Source of the DNA: Actinomycetospora termitidis
GTDB taxonomy: Bacteria > Actinomycetota > Actinomycetes > Mycobacteriales > Pseudonocardiaceae
DNA length: 64,000 nucleotides
Reading direction: 5' to 3'
NCBI RefSeq assembly: GCF_030286555.1
Contig: NZ_JASVWF010000004.1
Location: 434,001-498,000 of the forward strand
Made by a program: the position numbers and the translations under genes. The notes under the pieces are model-generated. The model ran no database searches and was not told the origin of the DNA. It worked only from the letters and a program-made list of their open reading frames with translations. Of the stretch, positions 25,580 to 34,203 are shown piece after piece. Position 1 is the stretch's first letter, and each line of letters opens with the position of its first letter.

Positions 25580-27451
25580 ATGACCCGCACGATCTCCGAC
25601 CGGATCAGCGAGAACGCTGCCCGGACGTTCGTCGGCCGCGAGGCGGAGCTCGCGGTGCTGCGCTCGGCCGTCCTCGACCCGGACCGGGTGGTCGCCCTGG
25701 TGCACGGCCCGGGCGGGATCGGCAAGACGCGGCTGCTCCGGGCGGTCCTCGGTGAGCTGCCGGTCGACACCGCCGTCACGGTCCTGGACGGCCGGGACGT
25801 CGAGCCGACCCCCGAGGGCGTGCTGCGGGCCCTGGAACGGGCGCTCGGCACCCCGGACGTCGTGACCGCCCTCGGTACCGCGCCCCGGCACGTGCTCGCC
25901 ATCGACACCTACGAGGTGCTCGGGCTCGCCGACACCTGGACGCGGACGACGTTCCTCCCGATGCTGCCGACGTCGGTCTTCACCGTGCTGGTCGGCCGCG
26001 ACCGACCCGCGAGCGCCTGGCACACCGCTCCCGGGTGGGCGGGCTCGGTGGTCGAACTGTGCGTCGGCCCGCTCCCGCCCGGCCCCGCCCGGGAGCTGCT
26101 GCGGGCCCGGGGTCTCGACGAGGCCGAGGCCCGGCGGGCGGACGACTTCGCCCACGGGCACCCCCTCGCGCTGGAGCTGGCCGCAGCCACGAGCCGCGGG
26201 CGCCCGGGCGCGGCGACGTCGCCGGCCACCGCGGGCGGCCCCGTTCCCGGGGGACTCCTGGACTGCTTCGTCGACGGCCTCTCCCCCGAGGCCACGACCG
26301 CGCTCGAGGCGGCGTCGACGACGCGGTGGGTCACCGAGCCGCTGCTGGCCGCGGTGCTCGACCGGGGGGACCACGAGGCCCGGGCCGCGTACGACGGGCT
26401 CCGTCGCCTGCCGTTCGTCGACGCGACGACCGACGGGCTGGTGCTCCACGACGTCGTGCGGGACACGGTCGGGCACGACCTCGCCGTCCGCGACCCCGAG
26501 CGCCGGCGCCGGTACCGGCGACGCGCCGCGAGCTTCCTCGCCGGCCGGCCGCCGTCGCGCGACGACCTGTGGCAGCGCACCGCGGACCTCATGTTCCTCA
26601 TCGAGAACCCGGTCGTCCGCGACGCCTGCTTCCCCAGCGCCCGACCCACCCACGTCGTCGAGCCGGCCCGGCGCGAGGACGCGACCGCGATCGCGGAGAT
26701 CGCGCTCGCCCACGAACCGGCCCCGGTCGCCGAGGCGCTCGCCCGCTGGTGGGCGAGCCACCCGGAGACCTTCGCCGTCGCCCGGGACCCGGACGGGGCG
26801 GTGGCCGCGTTCGTGCAGATCGCCGAGCTGGGCACGGTCGACCCGGACCTCCTGGGGTCCGACCCCGTCGCGCGGCCCTGGCTCGAGCACCTGCGCGAGA
26901 ACCCGCCGGCCCCCGAGGAGCGGGTGCTGCTGATGCGACGCTGGCTCGGGCGCGAGAGCGGCGAGCTGCGCTCCCCCGCGGTGTCCGCGTGCTGGCTCGA
27001 CGTCAAGCGCACCTACATGCAGTGGCGGCCCCGGCTGCGGCGGCTGTACTCGACCGTCGTCGACCTCCCGCGGCTCGGGCCGATCTTCCTGCCGCTCGGA
27101 TTCGCGCCGGCCGGACCCGGCGTCGGGATCGAGGGGACGACCTACCAGCCGGTCTGGCTGGACTTCGGACCGCAGAGCGTCGACGGGTGGCTCGCACGGC
27201 TCGTCGACACCGACCTCGACGTCGCCCCTCCCGACGACGGGTGCGACGCGACCGACGACTGCTCGCTCAGCCCCCGGGAGCGCGAGGTGCTCGCGCTGCT
27301 CGCCGACGGGCTGTCCAACCGCGACATCGGTGCCCGCCTGTACGTCAGCGAGAAGACCGCCGGCCGCCACGTGTCGAACATCTTCACCAAGCTCGAGGTG
27401 CACACCCGGGCCCAGGCGGCGCGCCTCGCCGCGGAGCGGGGCTGGCTGTAG
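25580..27451 (+). CDS. LuxR-type regulator with N-terminal ATPase and GNAT-like middle domain
   Basis: 623 aa. Residues 1 to about 340: STAND/AAA-type ATPase with Walker A GPGGIGKTRLL and Walker B-like HVLAIDTYEVL. About 355-545 reads like a GNAT acetyltransferase-type segment (ARREDATAIAEIALAHE, then TFAVARDPDGAVAAFVQIAELG). Residues about 570-623 are a LuxR HTH (LSPREREVLALLADGLSNRDIGARLYVSEKTAGRHVSNIF). The central assignment is tentative. It probably activates the methyltransferase gene 113 bp downstream; a palindrome and -10 box lie in between. Confidence 0.85.
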   Translation: MTRTISDRISENAARTFVGREAELAVLRSAVLDPDRVVALVHGPGGIGKTRLLRAVLGELPVDTAVTVLDGRDVEPTPEGVLRALERALGTPDVVTALGTAPRHVLAIDTYEVLGLADTWTRTTFLPMLPTSVFTVLVGRDRPASAWHTAPGWAGSVVELCVGPLPPGPARELLRARGLDEAEARRADDFAHGHPLALELAAATSRGRPGAATSPATAGGPVPGGLLDCFVDGLSPEATTALEAASTTRWVTEPLLAAVLDRGDHEARAAYDGLRRLPFVDATTDGLVLHDVVRDTVGHDLAVRDPERRRRYRRRAASFLAGRPPSRDDLWQRTADLMFLIENPVVRDACFPSARPTHVVEPARREDATAIAEIALAHEPAPVAEALARWWASHPETFAVARDPDGAVAAFVQIAELGTVDPDLLGSDPVARPWLEHLRENPPAPEERVLLMRRWLGRESGELRSPAVSACWLDVKRTYMQWRPRLRRLYSTVVDLPRLGPIFLPLGFAPAGPGVGIEGTTYQPVWLDFGPQSVDGWLARLVDTDLDVAPPDDGCDATDDCSLSPREREVLALLADGLSNRDIGARLYVSEKTAGRHVSNIFTKLEVHTRAQAARLAAERGWL

Positions 27452-27464
27452 GTCGGAGAGCATG

Positions 27465-27529
27465 GGGTGTTCGGGACACCCGGTCGGCGCGATCGCCCGA
27501 TGCCCGGAGGGGGGCGCGGTTCCTAGCGT
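27465..27529 (+). promoter_or_regulatory. Palindrome and -10 box upstream of the methyltransferase
   Basis: GGGTGT-TCGGG-ACACCC at 27465-27481 is an inverted repeat of the kind bound by dimeric regulators, and TAGCGT at 27524-27529 fits the TANNNT -10 consensus, 35 bp before the ATG at 27565. The upstream LuxR-type regulator is the obvious candidate to bind; this is inference. Confidence 0.4.
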
Positions 27530-27564
27530 CGGAGGCCCTCGTCCACCGACCTCCGGGAGGCCCG

Positions 27565-28656
27565 ATGTCCACCACCGTCGACCCGCCGACGACACCGCCA
27601 CCGATGCCGGACCAGGAGGCGCTCGACGCGTTCCTGGGGCAGTTCGTCTCCGACCTCGGCGCGACGGCCGCGGCCGCCGGCGTCGTGATCGGCCATCGTC
27701 TCGGCCTGTACCGCGCCCTCGGCGAGGGCCCGGCCACCGCGGACGAGCTGGCCGCCCGCACGAACACGCACGCCCGCCCCGTCGCCGAGTGGCTCAACAC
27801 CCAGGCGGCGGGCGGGTACGCGACCTACGACCCGGCGACCGGGCGCCACCACCTGGAGCCGGCGCAGGCCATGTGCCTCACGGACCCCGACGGGCCGGTC
27901 TACCTCCCGGCCGCCTTCCAGCTCGCCCTGGGAGCCCTGCGCGCCGAGCAGCGCATCGCGGACGCCTTCCGTACCGGGACCGGCATGGGGTGGCACGAGC
28001 ACGACGAGAACGTGTTCCTCGGCTGCGAGGCCTTCTTCCGACCCGGATACGCCGCCAACCTGACCACCAGCTGGATCCCGGCCCTGGACGGCGTGGCCGA
28101 CCGCCTGGCCGCGGGAGGGCGGGTGGCCGACGTCGGCTGCGGGCTCGGCGCCTCCAGCACGATCATGGCGCAGGCCTACCCGGCGATCACGGTGCAGGGC
28201 TCGGACTACCACGACGGGTCGATCGCCCTCGCCCGCGAGCGCGCGACCGTGGCGGGGGTCGCGGACCGCGTGAGCTTCGAGGTCGCCTCCGCGCAGACCT
28301 TCTCCGGGACCGACTACGACCTCGTGACCACGTTCGACTGCCTGCACGACATGGGCGACCCGGTCAGCGCCGCCCGGCGGGTCCGCGAGGCCCTCGTTCC
28401 GGACGGGACGTGGCTGCTCGTCGAACCGGCCGCCGGCAACACCCCCGCGGACAACCACAACCCGGTCGGCCGGCTCTACTACGGGTTCTCGACGCTGCTG
28501 TGCGTCCCGAACGCCCTGGCCCAGAGCGGTGAGTGGAGCCTGGGTGCCCAGGCCGGCGAGACGGCCCTCGGGGAGGTCGTCCGGCTGGCCGGCTTCACCC
28601 GCTTCCGCCGCGCCACGTCCACCCCCTTCAACGACGTCTACGAGGTGCGGCCGTGA
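27565..28656 (+). CDS. Class I SAM-dependent methyltransferase with winged-helix N-terminus
   Basis: 363 aa, Rv2258c-like layout. The N-terminal part (GVVIGHRLGLYRALGEGPATADELAARTNTHARPVAEWL) is the winged-helix dimerisation domain typical of small-molecule O-methyltransferases. The SAM motif VADVGCGLGASS is near residue 190, motif II-like VQGSDYHDGSIALARERA follows, and YDLVTTFDCLHDMGDP is motif IV. Ribosome site GGGAGG before ATG. Probably controlled by the LuxR-type regulator upstream and translationally coupled to the small protein behind. Substrate unknown. Confidence 0.88.
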   Translation: MSTTVDPPTTPPPMPDQEALDAFLGQFVSDLGATAAAAGVVIGHRLGLYRALGEGPATADELAARTNTHARPVAEWLNTQAAGGYATYDPATGRHHLEPAQAMCLTDPDGPVYLPAAFQLALGALRAEQRIADAFRTGTGMGWHEHDENVFLGCEAFFRPGYAANLTTSWIPALDGVADRLAAGGRVADVGCGLGASSTIMAQAYPAITVQGSDYHDGSIALARERATVAGVADRVSFEVASAQTFSGTDYDLVTTFDCLHDMGDPVSAARRVREALVPDGTWLLVEPAAGNTPADNHNPVGRLYYGFSTLLCVPNALAQSGEWSLGAQAGETALGEVVRLAGFTRFRRATSTPFNDVYEVRP

Positions 28657-28955
28657 TCGACATCCCGGCCCGCCTCGACGAGGTCAAGCGCGGGACCACC
28701 TCGGCGCTCGCCGCCGTGACGGACGACGCCGGCGCCTCCACCGTGCTCGTCGCGGTGGTGCGCGAGTTCGACGACAAGGCCACCAAGGCGACGACGGCGT
28801 CCGGGGACGCCGCGCGGGACGCCGTCATCGAGCTCGAGCAGGCCGCGGACAGCGCCCGGGCGGCCGCCCTCGCGGACACCGGCCTGACGGGCGCCGCCCG
28901 CCAGGCCGTCGAGGACGCACACCTCGCGATCTGCATCCTCAAGACGGAGGTGTGA
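28653..28955 (+). CDS. Small alpha-helical protein of unknown function
   Basis: 100 aa from GTG 28653, which overlaps the TGA of the methyltransferase gene (GTGA), so the two are translated together. The sequence is mostly predicted helix, rich in Ala, Asp, Thr and Lys, with no membrane segment and one Cys near the C-terminus (LAICILKTEV). I do not recognise the family. The coupling suggests a partner or regulatory subunit of the methyltransferase. Confidence 0.6.
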   Translation: MIDIPARLDEVKRGTTSALAAVTDDAGASTVLVAVVREFDDKATKATTASGDAARDAVIELEQAADSARAAALADTGLTGAARQAVEDAHLAICILKTEV

Positions 28956-29048
28956 CCCTGTCGCGGGCTCCCGCGCCCCTGCGCTCAGCTTGTCGCTGGG
29001 ATTCACAGCGACAAGCTGACCGACGGCGGGATGTTCCCCGCGACAGGG
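28956..29048. terminator. Nested double inverted repeat between convergent genes
   Basis: Outer arms CCCTGTCGCGGG (28956-28967) and CCCGCGACAGGG (29037-29048) are perfect complements and enclose a second, perfect 14-bp stem (28985-28998 with 29006-29019, 7-nt loop). It fills almost the whole 104-bp gap between the small protein gene and the convergent kinase gene, and very likely terminates both directions. Confidence 0.75.
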
Positions 29049-29059
29049 CGAGCGCGGCC

Positions 29060-31321
29060 CTACGCCGTGCTCGCGATGTTCATGATCGTGACCGTGCCGT
29101 CCAGCAGGTTGGTGACGTAGGCCTGGCGTCCCTCGGGACCCACGGCCACGCTCGTCGGGCCGCGGCCGGTCGGGACGGTCGCGGTGATCTGCATGGTCGA
29201 CGTGTCGAGCACCTGGATCGAGTTGGCGTCGACGGGCGCGATGTAGGCGTGCTTGTTGTCCGCGCTGAGCGTGATGTCCTGCGGGTGGTCCTGGGTCGGG
29301 ATCGTGGCGACGACGCGCCCGGTGTCGGTGTCGGTCACCGAGAGGGTGTCGTCGTCGTAGTTCGCGTTGAGCAGCAGCGGCTTGTTCGGCATGCGGACGA
29401 TCGAGTGCGGGCTCTTGCCGACCGGGGTCGTCCCCAGGACGGCGTCCGTGGCCGTGTCGATCGTGGTCAGCAGGTTCGACTCGTGGTTGGCCGCGTAGAG
29501 CCGGGTGCCGTCGGGCGAGATGTCGACCCAGTGCGGGTTCGGCGCGACGATGATCGTGTTGATGACGGCGTCGGTCGCGGTGTCGATCACCGTGATCGAG
29601 CTGGAGTCGTGGTTCGGCACGTAGACCCGGGAGCCGTCGGGCGACACGCGCAGCGCGAACGGCCGCTTGCCGGTGGGGATGCGGGCGGTGACGGCCGCGG
29701 TGCGGGTGTCGATCGCGACGACCTCGCTGACGGAGTAGTCCGCGTTGGTCACGCTGACCCAGGCCCGCGTCCCGTCCGGGGAGAAGCTGACGAACTGCGG
29801 TCCGCCCTCGGGGATCGGGATCGTGCCGGTCGCGACGTTCTTCGTGGTGTCGAAGACCGTGACCATCCCGGCCTGCCGGTTCGCGATGTAGCCGAACTTG
29901 CCGCTGGGGGCGATCTCCATGTAGCCCGGTGTCGGGCCGACGGGCACGGTCTGCGCCACGGTCGGCTTCGCCACGCTGTTCGCGACGACGGGTTTGCTCG
30001 GCGAGGCCGGTCCGCCCGCGGCCGCGCCGCCGGCGAAGGACCCGTCACCGGAGCCGCTGCTCTCCCGGCCGACCACGACGCCCACGGTCACGGCCGCGAC
30101 CACCGCGACCACCATGACGAGGGCGGCGATCAGCACGGTCCGGCGCCGTCCGCGCGACGGCGGCGTCGCACCGACGGCTGCGGCGGGAGCGGACGGGGGC
30201 GGCGTCGACGGCGGACCGGCGGCCGGAGGACCGGTGGGCGGGGTCGGTGGAGTGGGTGGAGTGGACGGGGTGGGTGACGACGGCGGCGGGACGAAGCGGT
30301 GCGGCGTCGACGGCCCGGTCTGGGTCGGCACACCGCCCGCCAGCACGGTCGTGGTCGGGGCCTGCGCGGCCGCGACGGTCGTCGTCGGGGCCTCGACGGG
30401 CGACACCGTGGTGGTCGGCGCGCTCGTCTCCAGCAGCGCGGCCGGGGAGTCGGGCACCTCGACGGGGCCGGAGCCCACCGGGAGTGCCCCGGTCGAGACC
30501 GGCGGCTGCGCGGCGAGCGCCGCCCGGGCGGCCGCGGCGAGGTCGCCGGCGGTCGCGAAGCGCTGGTCGGGGTCCTTCGCCATGCCGCGGACCACGACGT
30601 CGTCGAGCCGGGCACCGATGCCGGGCACGATCTCGCTCGGGCGGCGCGGGCTCAGGTAGACGTGCGCGTACATCTGGGACGGGAGGTCCGACCCGGGGAA
30701 CGGCTTGGCCGCCGTCAGGCACTCGAAGAGCACGCAGGCGAGGGCGTAGACGTCGGTCCGGGCGTCGACCTCCTTGTTCTCGAAGCGCTCCGGCGCCATG
30801 TAGTCGAGGGTGCCGAGGGTCGCACCGGAGACGGTCGCCCACGAGCGCGTGTTCCCGGCCGCGTGCGCGAGCCCGAAGTCGACGACGTACGCGAAGTCGG
30901 TCGGCGTGACCAGGATGTTGGACGGCTTGATGTCCCGGTGCACCAGGCCCTCGCCGTGCGCCGCGTCGAGGGCGTCGGCGACCTGGTTGACGAGCGCGAC
31001 CGACCGCTCCGCCCCGAGCGGGCCGGTGTCGGCGATGAGCTGGGCGAGGGGCTGGCCGTCGACGAGGCGCATGTCGATGAAGAGGCGCCCGTCGATCTCG
31101 CCGTAGTCGTGGATCGGGACGACGTGCGGCTCCCGCAGCTTCGCGACCGCGTACGACTCCTGCCGGAACCGCCGCTGGTAGGCCGGGTCCTTGCTCGTCG
31201 ACTCGGGCAGCAGCTTCAGGGCCACGTCCCGGTTGCGGCGGGTGTCGTAGGCCCGGTGGACCTCGCCCATCCCGCCCTGACCGATCAGCTCGCCGATCTC
31301 GTACTGCCCGAAGAGCTTCAT
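29060..31321 (-). CDS. Membrane Ser/Thr protein kinase with YVTN beta-propeller sensor (copy 1)
   Basis: 753 aa. Kinase domain residues 1-270: glycine loop GQGGMGEV, Lys36 in VALKLL, HRDIKPSN (Asp130), DFG (Asp148). A Pro/Thr-rich linker with repeated APTTTV leads to a single membrane helix at about 395-418. Outside, residues about 455-750 form seven YVTN/NHL-type blades (SPDGTRLYAANHESNLLTTIDTAT is typical). Last gene of the minus-strand block beginning at 44649. A close paralogue opens that block (42616-44649). Both presumably sense an extracellular or envelope signal and phosphorylate Thr targets. Confidence 0.93.
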   Translation of the reverse strand: MKLFGQYEIGELIGQGGMGEVHRAYDTRRNRDVALKLLPESTSKDPAYQRRFRQESYAVAKLREPHVVPIHDYGEIDGRLFIDMRLVDGQPLAQLIADTGPLGAERSVALVNQVADALDAAHGEGLVHRDIKPSNILVTPTDFAYVVDFGLAHAAGNTRSWATVSGATLGTLDYMAPERFENKEVDARTDVYALACVLFECLTAAKPFPGSDLPSQMYAHVYLSPRRPSEIVPGIGARLDDVVVRGMAKDPDQRFATAGDLAAAARAALAAQPPVSTGALPVGSGPVEVPDSPAALLETSAPTTTVSPVEAPTTTVAAAQAPTTTVLAGGVPTQTGPSTPHRFVPPPSSPTPSTPPTPPTPPTGPPAAGPPSTPPPSAPAAAVGATPPSRGRRRTVLIAALVMVVAVVAAVTVGVVVGRESSGSGDGSFAGGAAAGGPASPSKPVVANSVAKPTVAQTVPVGPTPGYMEIAPSGKFGYIANRQAGMVTVFDTTKNVATGTIPIPEGGPQFVSFSPDGTRAWVSVTNADYSVSEVVAIDTRTAAVTARIPTGKRPFALRVSPDGSRVYVPNHDSSSITVIDTATDAVINTIIVAPNPHWVDISPDGTRLYAANHESNLLTTIDTATDAVLGTTPVGKSPHSIVRMPNKPLLLNANYDDDTLSVTDTDTGRVVATIPTQDHPQDITLSADNKHAYIAPVDANSIQVLDTSTMQITATVPTGRGPTSVAVGPEGRQAYVTNLLDGTVTIMNIASTA

Positions 31322-31393
31322 CTCTCCCCCAAGGCGCCCTTCGGCGCAACGTGTGACGCCTTCCTAGTCGATACTCACGGTCACGTCGTTACG

Positions 31394-31852
31394 CTATTCG
31401 AGTACAACCTGGCCACGGTCGACGCGGACGGGTCGTACGGACAGTGGATCTTCGGCCGGACCACGGGTGACGGCGCCGTCGAGGGCGAACCGGCTCCCGT
31501 GGCAGGGGCAGACGATCGAGCCGTCGGCGACCTCGTTCACCAGGCAGCCGTCGTGCGGGCAGACCGCCGAGAAGCCGCGGTAGTCCTCCGCCGTCGCCCG
31601 GACGACGACGACCGCGAAGGCCGGGTAGACCACGCCGCCGCCCACCGGGACGACCGCGGCGGGGCCGAGCACGGTGCCCGGTCCCCCGGCCACCCCGGCG
31701 CCGGCGGGCGGCGCGCCCGGGGCGAACCCGCCGTCACCGTCCGCGGAGGAGGGCGGGGCGGGCGCCGGGGCGCAGCCCGCGACGCCGCACGCGAACACGG
31801 CCCCGGCCAGCAGGACCGACCGGCGGTCCTGCCCGGTCGCCTCGTCCGCCAT
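31394..31852 (-). CDS. Rieske [2Fe-2S] lipoprotein
   Basis: 152 aa. N-terminal RRSVLLAGAVFACGVAGCAP is a lipoprotein signal with lipobox VAGC and an upstream Arg pair (possible Tat). The mature part carries the Rieske ligands CPHDGC and CPCHGS, the latter followed by RFALDGAVTRGPAEDPL. Such small Rieske proteins are electron-transfer or oxygenase-associated proteins at the outer face of the membrane. It lies 10 bp behind the dioxygenase gene and 72 bp before the kinase. A link to the diaminopropionate block is possible but unproven. Confidence 0.88.
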   Translation of the reverse strand: MADEATGQDRRSVLLAGAVFACGVAGCAPAPAPPSSADGDGGFAPGAPPAGAGVAGGPGTVLGPAAVVPVGGGVVYPAFAVVVVRATAEDYRGFSAVCPHDGCLVNEVADGSIVCPCHGSRFALDGAVTRGPAEDPLSVRPVRVDRGQVVLE

Positions 31853-31862
31853 GCCCGGGTGC

Positions 31863-32831
31863 CTACAGGCGGATCGGGTCGCCCATGCCGACGACGACCG
31901 TGCGGTCTCCCTCGTAGGCGTCGCGGCCGTGGGCGGTGCGGACGTTGTCGACGACGAGGAGGTCGCCCGCCTGCCACGGCTCGCGGAGCGTGTGCGCGTC
32001 GTAGGCCTGGTTGATGACGGCCACCACGTCCTCGGGAATGGGTTCCCCGTTGCCGAAGCGCGTGGTGAAGGGCAGCCCGTCGGGCCCGTTCATCTCGACG
32101 AGGTACTCGCGCACGTCGGGGTCGAGGGCCCACTCGCTGAGGAACGCCACCTGGTTGAACCAGCACGGGCGCCCGTCGACGGGGTGCCGGACGACCGCGC
32201 GCCGCCGCTGCCGCGTGCGCAGCCCGCCGTCGGCGTCCCAGGTGAACTCGATGCCCGCGCCGCGGCAGTAGTGCTCGACGGCGCCCCGGTCACCGGTGCC
32301 GAACGCCTCCGCCCAGGAGGCTCCGATGTCGTCGTTGTAGTGCCGGACGAGCAGCCAGCCCTCCTGCTCGAACCGGGACACCAGCGCCGGGGGCAGGGCC
32401 TGCAGGACCGCCGATCCGTCGCCGACCGGGGTCACGCCGCCGCCCGCGGGCGGGGTCAGGCACGCGAACATGATGAACGCGGGCGGGTCGGGTACGTAGC
32501 TGAGCTCGTTGTGCAGGCACATCTGCTGGCTCGCGGGCCACGGCGTGGCCGACTGGAGCCCCTGGCCGAGTTGGGTGCGCGGGGCGAACGGCTCCCGCTC
32601 GGGCAGCAGGCCGCTCGACGTCAGCCGGCTCATCACCGCCGCGGTCTGCGCGTGGTCGCGCAGGCCCAGGCCCCGCACGAGCACCGAGCCGTAGCGCGCC
32701 AGGATCTGGCGCACCTCGTTGCGGTGGTGGGCGGTCCAGCCGACGGGGTCGGCGCCGCCGTCGGAGTGGAGGATCGGGGGGTGGCCGGCCCGCAGGTCCA
32801 GGTTGGCGGCCGGCCCGACGGGCGCGGACAT
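31863..32831 (-). CDS. TauD/SyrP-like Fe(II)/2-oxoglutarate dioxygenase
   Basis: 322 aa, clavaminate-synthase-like fold. The iron ligands read HNE (His107, Glu109) rather than the usual HxD, as in clavaminate synthase and SyrP, with the distal His301 in VRTAHGR and Arg310 for 2-oxoglutarate. SyrP beta-hydroxylates a carrier-bound amino acid, so hydroxylation of a carrier-tethered diaminopropionate is the natural hypothesis here. AAGGAGTG lies 4 nt before the ATG at 32831. Gene ends 10 bp before the Rieske gene and begins 2 bp after sbnA. Confidence 0.85.
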   Translation of the reverse strand: MSAPVGPAANLDLRAGHPPILHSDGGADPVGWTAHHRNEVRQILARYGSVLVRGLGLRDHAQTAAVMSRLTSSGLLPEREPFAPRTQLGQGLQSATPWPASQQMCLHNELSYVPDPPAFIMFACLTPPAGGGVTPVGDGSAVLQALPPALVSRFEQEGWLLVRHYNDDIGASWAEAFGTGDRGAVEHYCRGAGIEFTWDADGGLRTRQRRRAVVRHPVDGRPCWFNQVAFLSEWALDPDVREYLVEMNGPDGLPFTTRFGNGEPIPEDVVAVINQAYDAHTLREPWQAGDLLVVDNVRTAHGRDAYEGDRTVVVGMGDPIRL

Positions 32832-32833
32832 GG

Positions 32834-34117
32834 TCACTCCTTCGTGGTCGAGGGGTCGACCGCGGGGGCCGGGTCGGACAACGGGTGCGGCCGGGTCAGG
32901 TTCCCGGCGGTGCCGAAGTGCTCCTCGCGCCACCCCGGCGAGTACACGGTGTCGAGGTAGCGCTCCCCCTGGTCGGGGGCGAGCGTCACGGCGGTGGTGG
33001 TCGGGTGGGCGTGCCGGGCGAGCCACCGCGCCGCCCCGGCCACGACGGTGCCCGTGGACCCGCCGAACAGGAAGCCGCGCATCGCCAGGCGCTGGCACAT
33101 CCGCACGGTCTCGGTCTCCGGGACGATCACCACGTCGTCGACCAGCGTCCGGTCGAGGGCCGGGGGGACCATGCCCATGCCGAGCCCCGGGATGTGCCGC
33201 GGCGCCGCCGGGCCGCCGAAGCTCACCGAGCCCTCGACGTCGATCGCGACGACCTTGACGTCCGGGCGGTGCTGCTTGAACCAGCGGGCGTTGCCCATGA
33301 GCGTGCCGGTCGTCCCGGCGCCGACGAAGAGCACCTCGATGCCGGGGATCGCCCGCGCGATCGACGGAGCGGTCTGCGCGTAGTGGGCGCCGGCGTTCGC
33401 GGGGTTCTCGTACTGGTTGAGCCAGACGGTGTCCGGGTCGCGGTCGCAGAGGGCCTTGAGGTGGTCGAGCCGGGCGCCGAGCAGGCCGGTCTTCGGGTTC
33501 GGCACCGAGATCACGTGCACCTCGGCGCCGTAGGTCTCCATGAGCCGGCGGGTCTGCGGGTTGCAGCGGTCGTCCGTGACGCAGATGAACCGGTACCCGC
33601 GGTTGGCGCTGACCATCGCGAGGGCCACGCCGAGGTTCCCCGAGGAGGACTCGACGATGATCGACCACGGGTTCAGCTGCCCCGCGGTCTCGGCGGCCTC
33701 CACCATCGCGGCGGCGGCCTTGAGCTTCACCGACCCGGCGAAGTTCATGCCCTCGACCTTGCAGAACAGCTTCTGGTCGACGATCGAGCGCATGTCGACG
33801 AACAGGTCGTGCGTGTTGAACTGCTGCGGCGACGAGACGATGGTCGGCGCCGGCGCGGGCGGCGCGGACGGCGGCCCCGGGCGCCGACCGTCGCGCACCG
33901 GGGGCGCCGCGTGCCGACCCGCGCGGCCGTCGGGGGCGACGAGCGTCGCGCGCCCGTCCCCGACGTAGGACACGCGCACCGTCGTCCCCGGCGCCACGGC
34001 CACGGTCTGCGCGTCCAGGCCGTGCAGCTGGATGCGCGTCGTCACCCCGCTGTCGTCCCGATCGACCTCGCTCACGATCCCGCCCCCCTCACACGGACCC
34101 TCTGTGAGCGACATCAT
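32834..34117 (-). CDS. sbnA: SbnA-like 2,3-diaminopropionate synthase component (PLP enzyme)
   Basis: 427 aa. A cysteine-synthase-fold PLP enzyme: Lys131 in FAGSVKLK, SSSGNLGVALA substrate loop, GAGTTGTLMG phosphate loop, GFLFGGSTGTVVAG. In staphyloferrin B synthesis SbnA joins O-phosphoserine and glutamate to N-(1-amino-1-carboxyl-2-ethyl)glutamate. The adjacent sbnB gene supports this. Unusual: about 95 residues precede the enzyme, a short beta-rich stretch (RIQLHGLDAQTVAVAPG...) plus a Pro-rich linker. A GTG at 34075 with a G-rich ribosome site may be the true start, still leaving about 80 extra residues. Confidence 0.88.
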   Translation of the reverse strand: MMSLTEGPCEGGGIVSEVDRDDSGVTTRIQLHGLDAQTVAVAPGTTVRVSYVGDGRATLVAPDGRAGRHAAPPVRDGRRPGPPSAPPAPAPTIVSSPQQFNTHDLFVDMRSIVDQKLFCKVEGMNFAGSVKLKAAAAMVEAAETAGQLNPWSIIVESSSGNLGVALAMVSANRGYRFICVTDDRCNPQTRRLMETYGAEVHVISVPNPKTGLLGARLDHLKALCDRDPDTVWLNQYENPANAGAHYAQTAPSIARAIPGIEVLFVGAGTTGTLMGNARWFKQHRPDVKVVAIDVEGSVSFGGPAAPRHIPGLGMGMVPPALDRTLVDDVVIVPETETVRMCQRLAMRGFLFGGSTGTVVAGAARWLARHAHPTTTAVTLAPDQGERYLDTVYSPGWREEHFGTAGNLTRPHPLSDPAPAVDPSTTKE

Positions 34118-34203
34118 GACCTACCCGGGGCCCGAGCGGTAACTGGTTGGCGCCTTTCGCCACGAACAATCACGCTCCGTGACCGACAATTCGGATCTCG
34201 GTC

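Noticed and set aside
34168-34182. Short match TCACGCTCCGTGA shared with the repeat at 46.96 kb
   Set aside because: Only 13 bp and no flanking similarity; can arise by chance in such GC-rich DNA.
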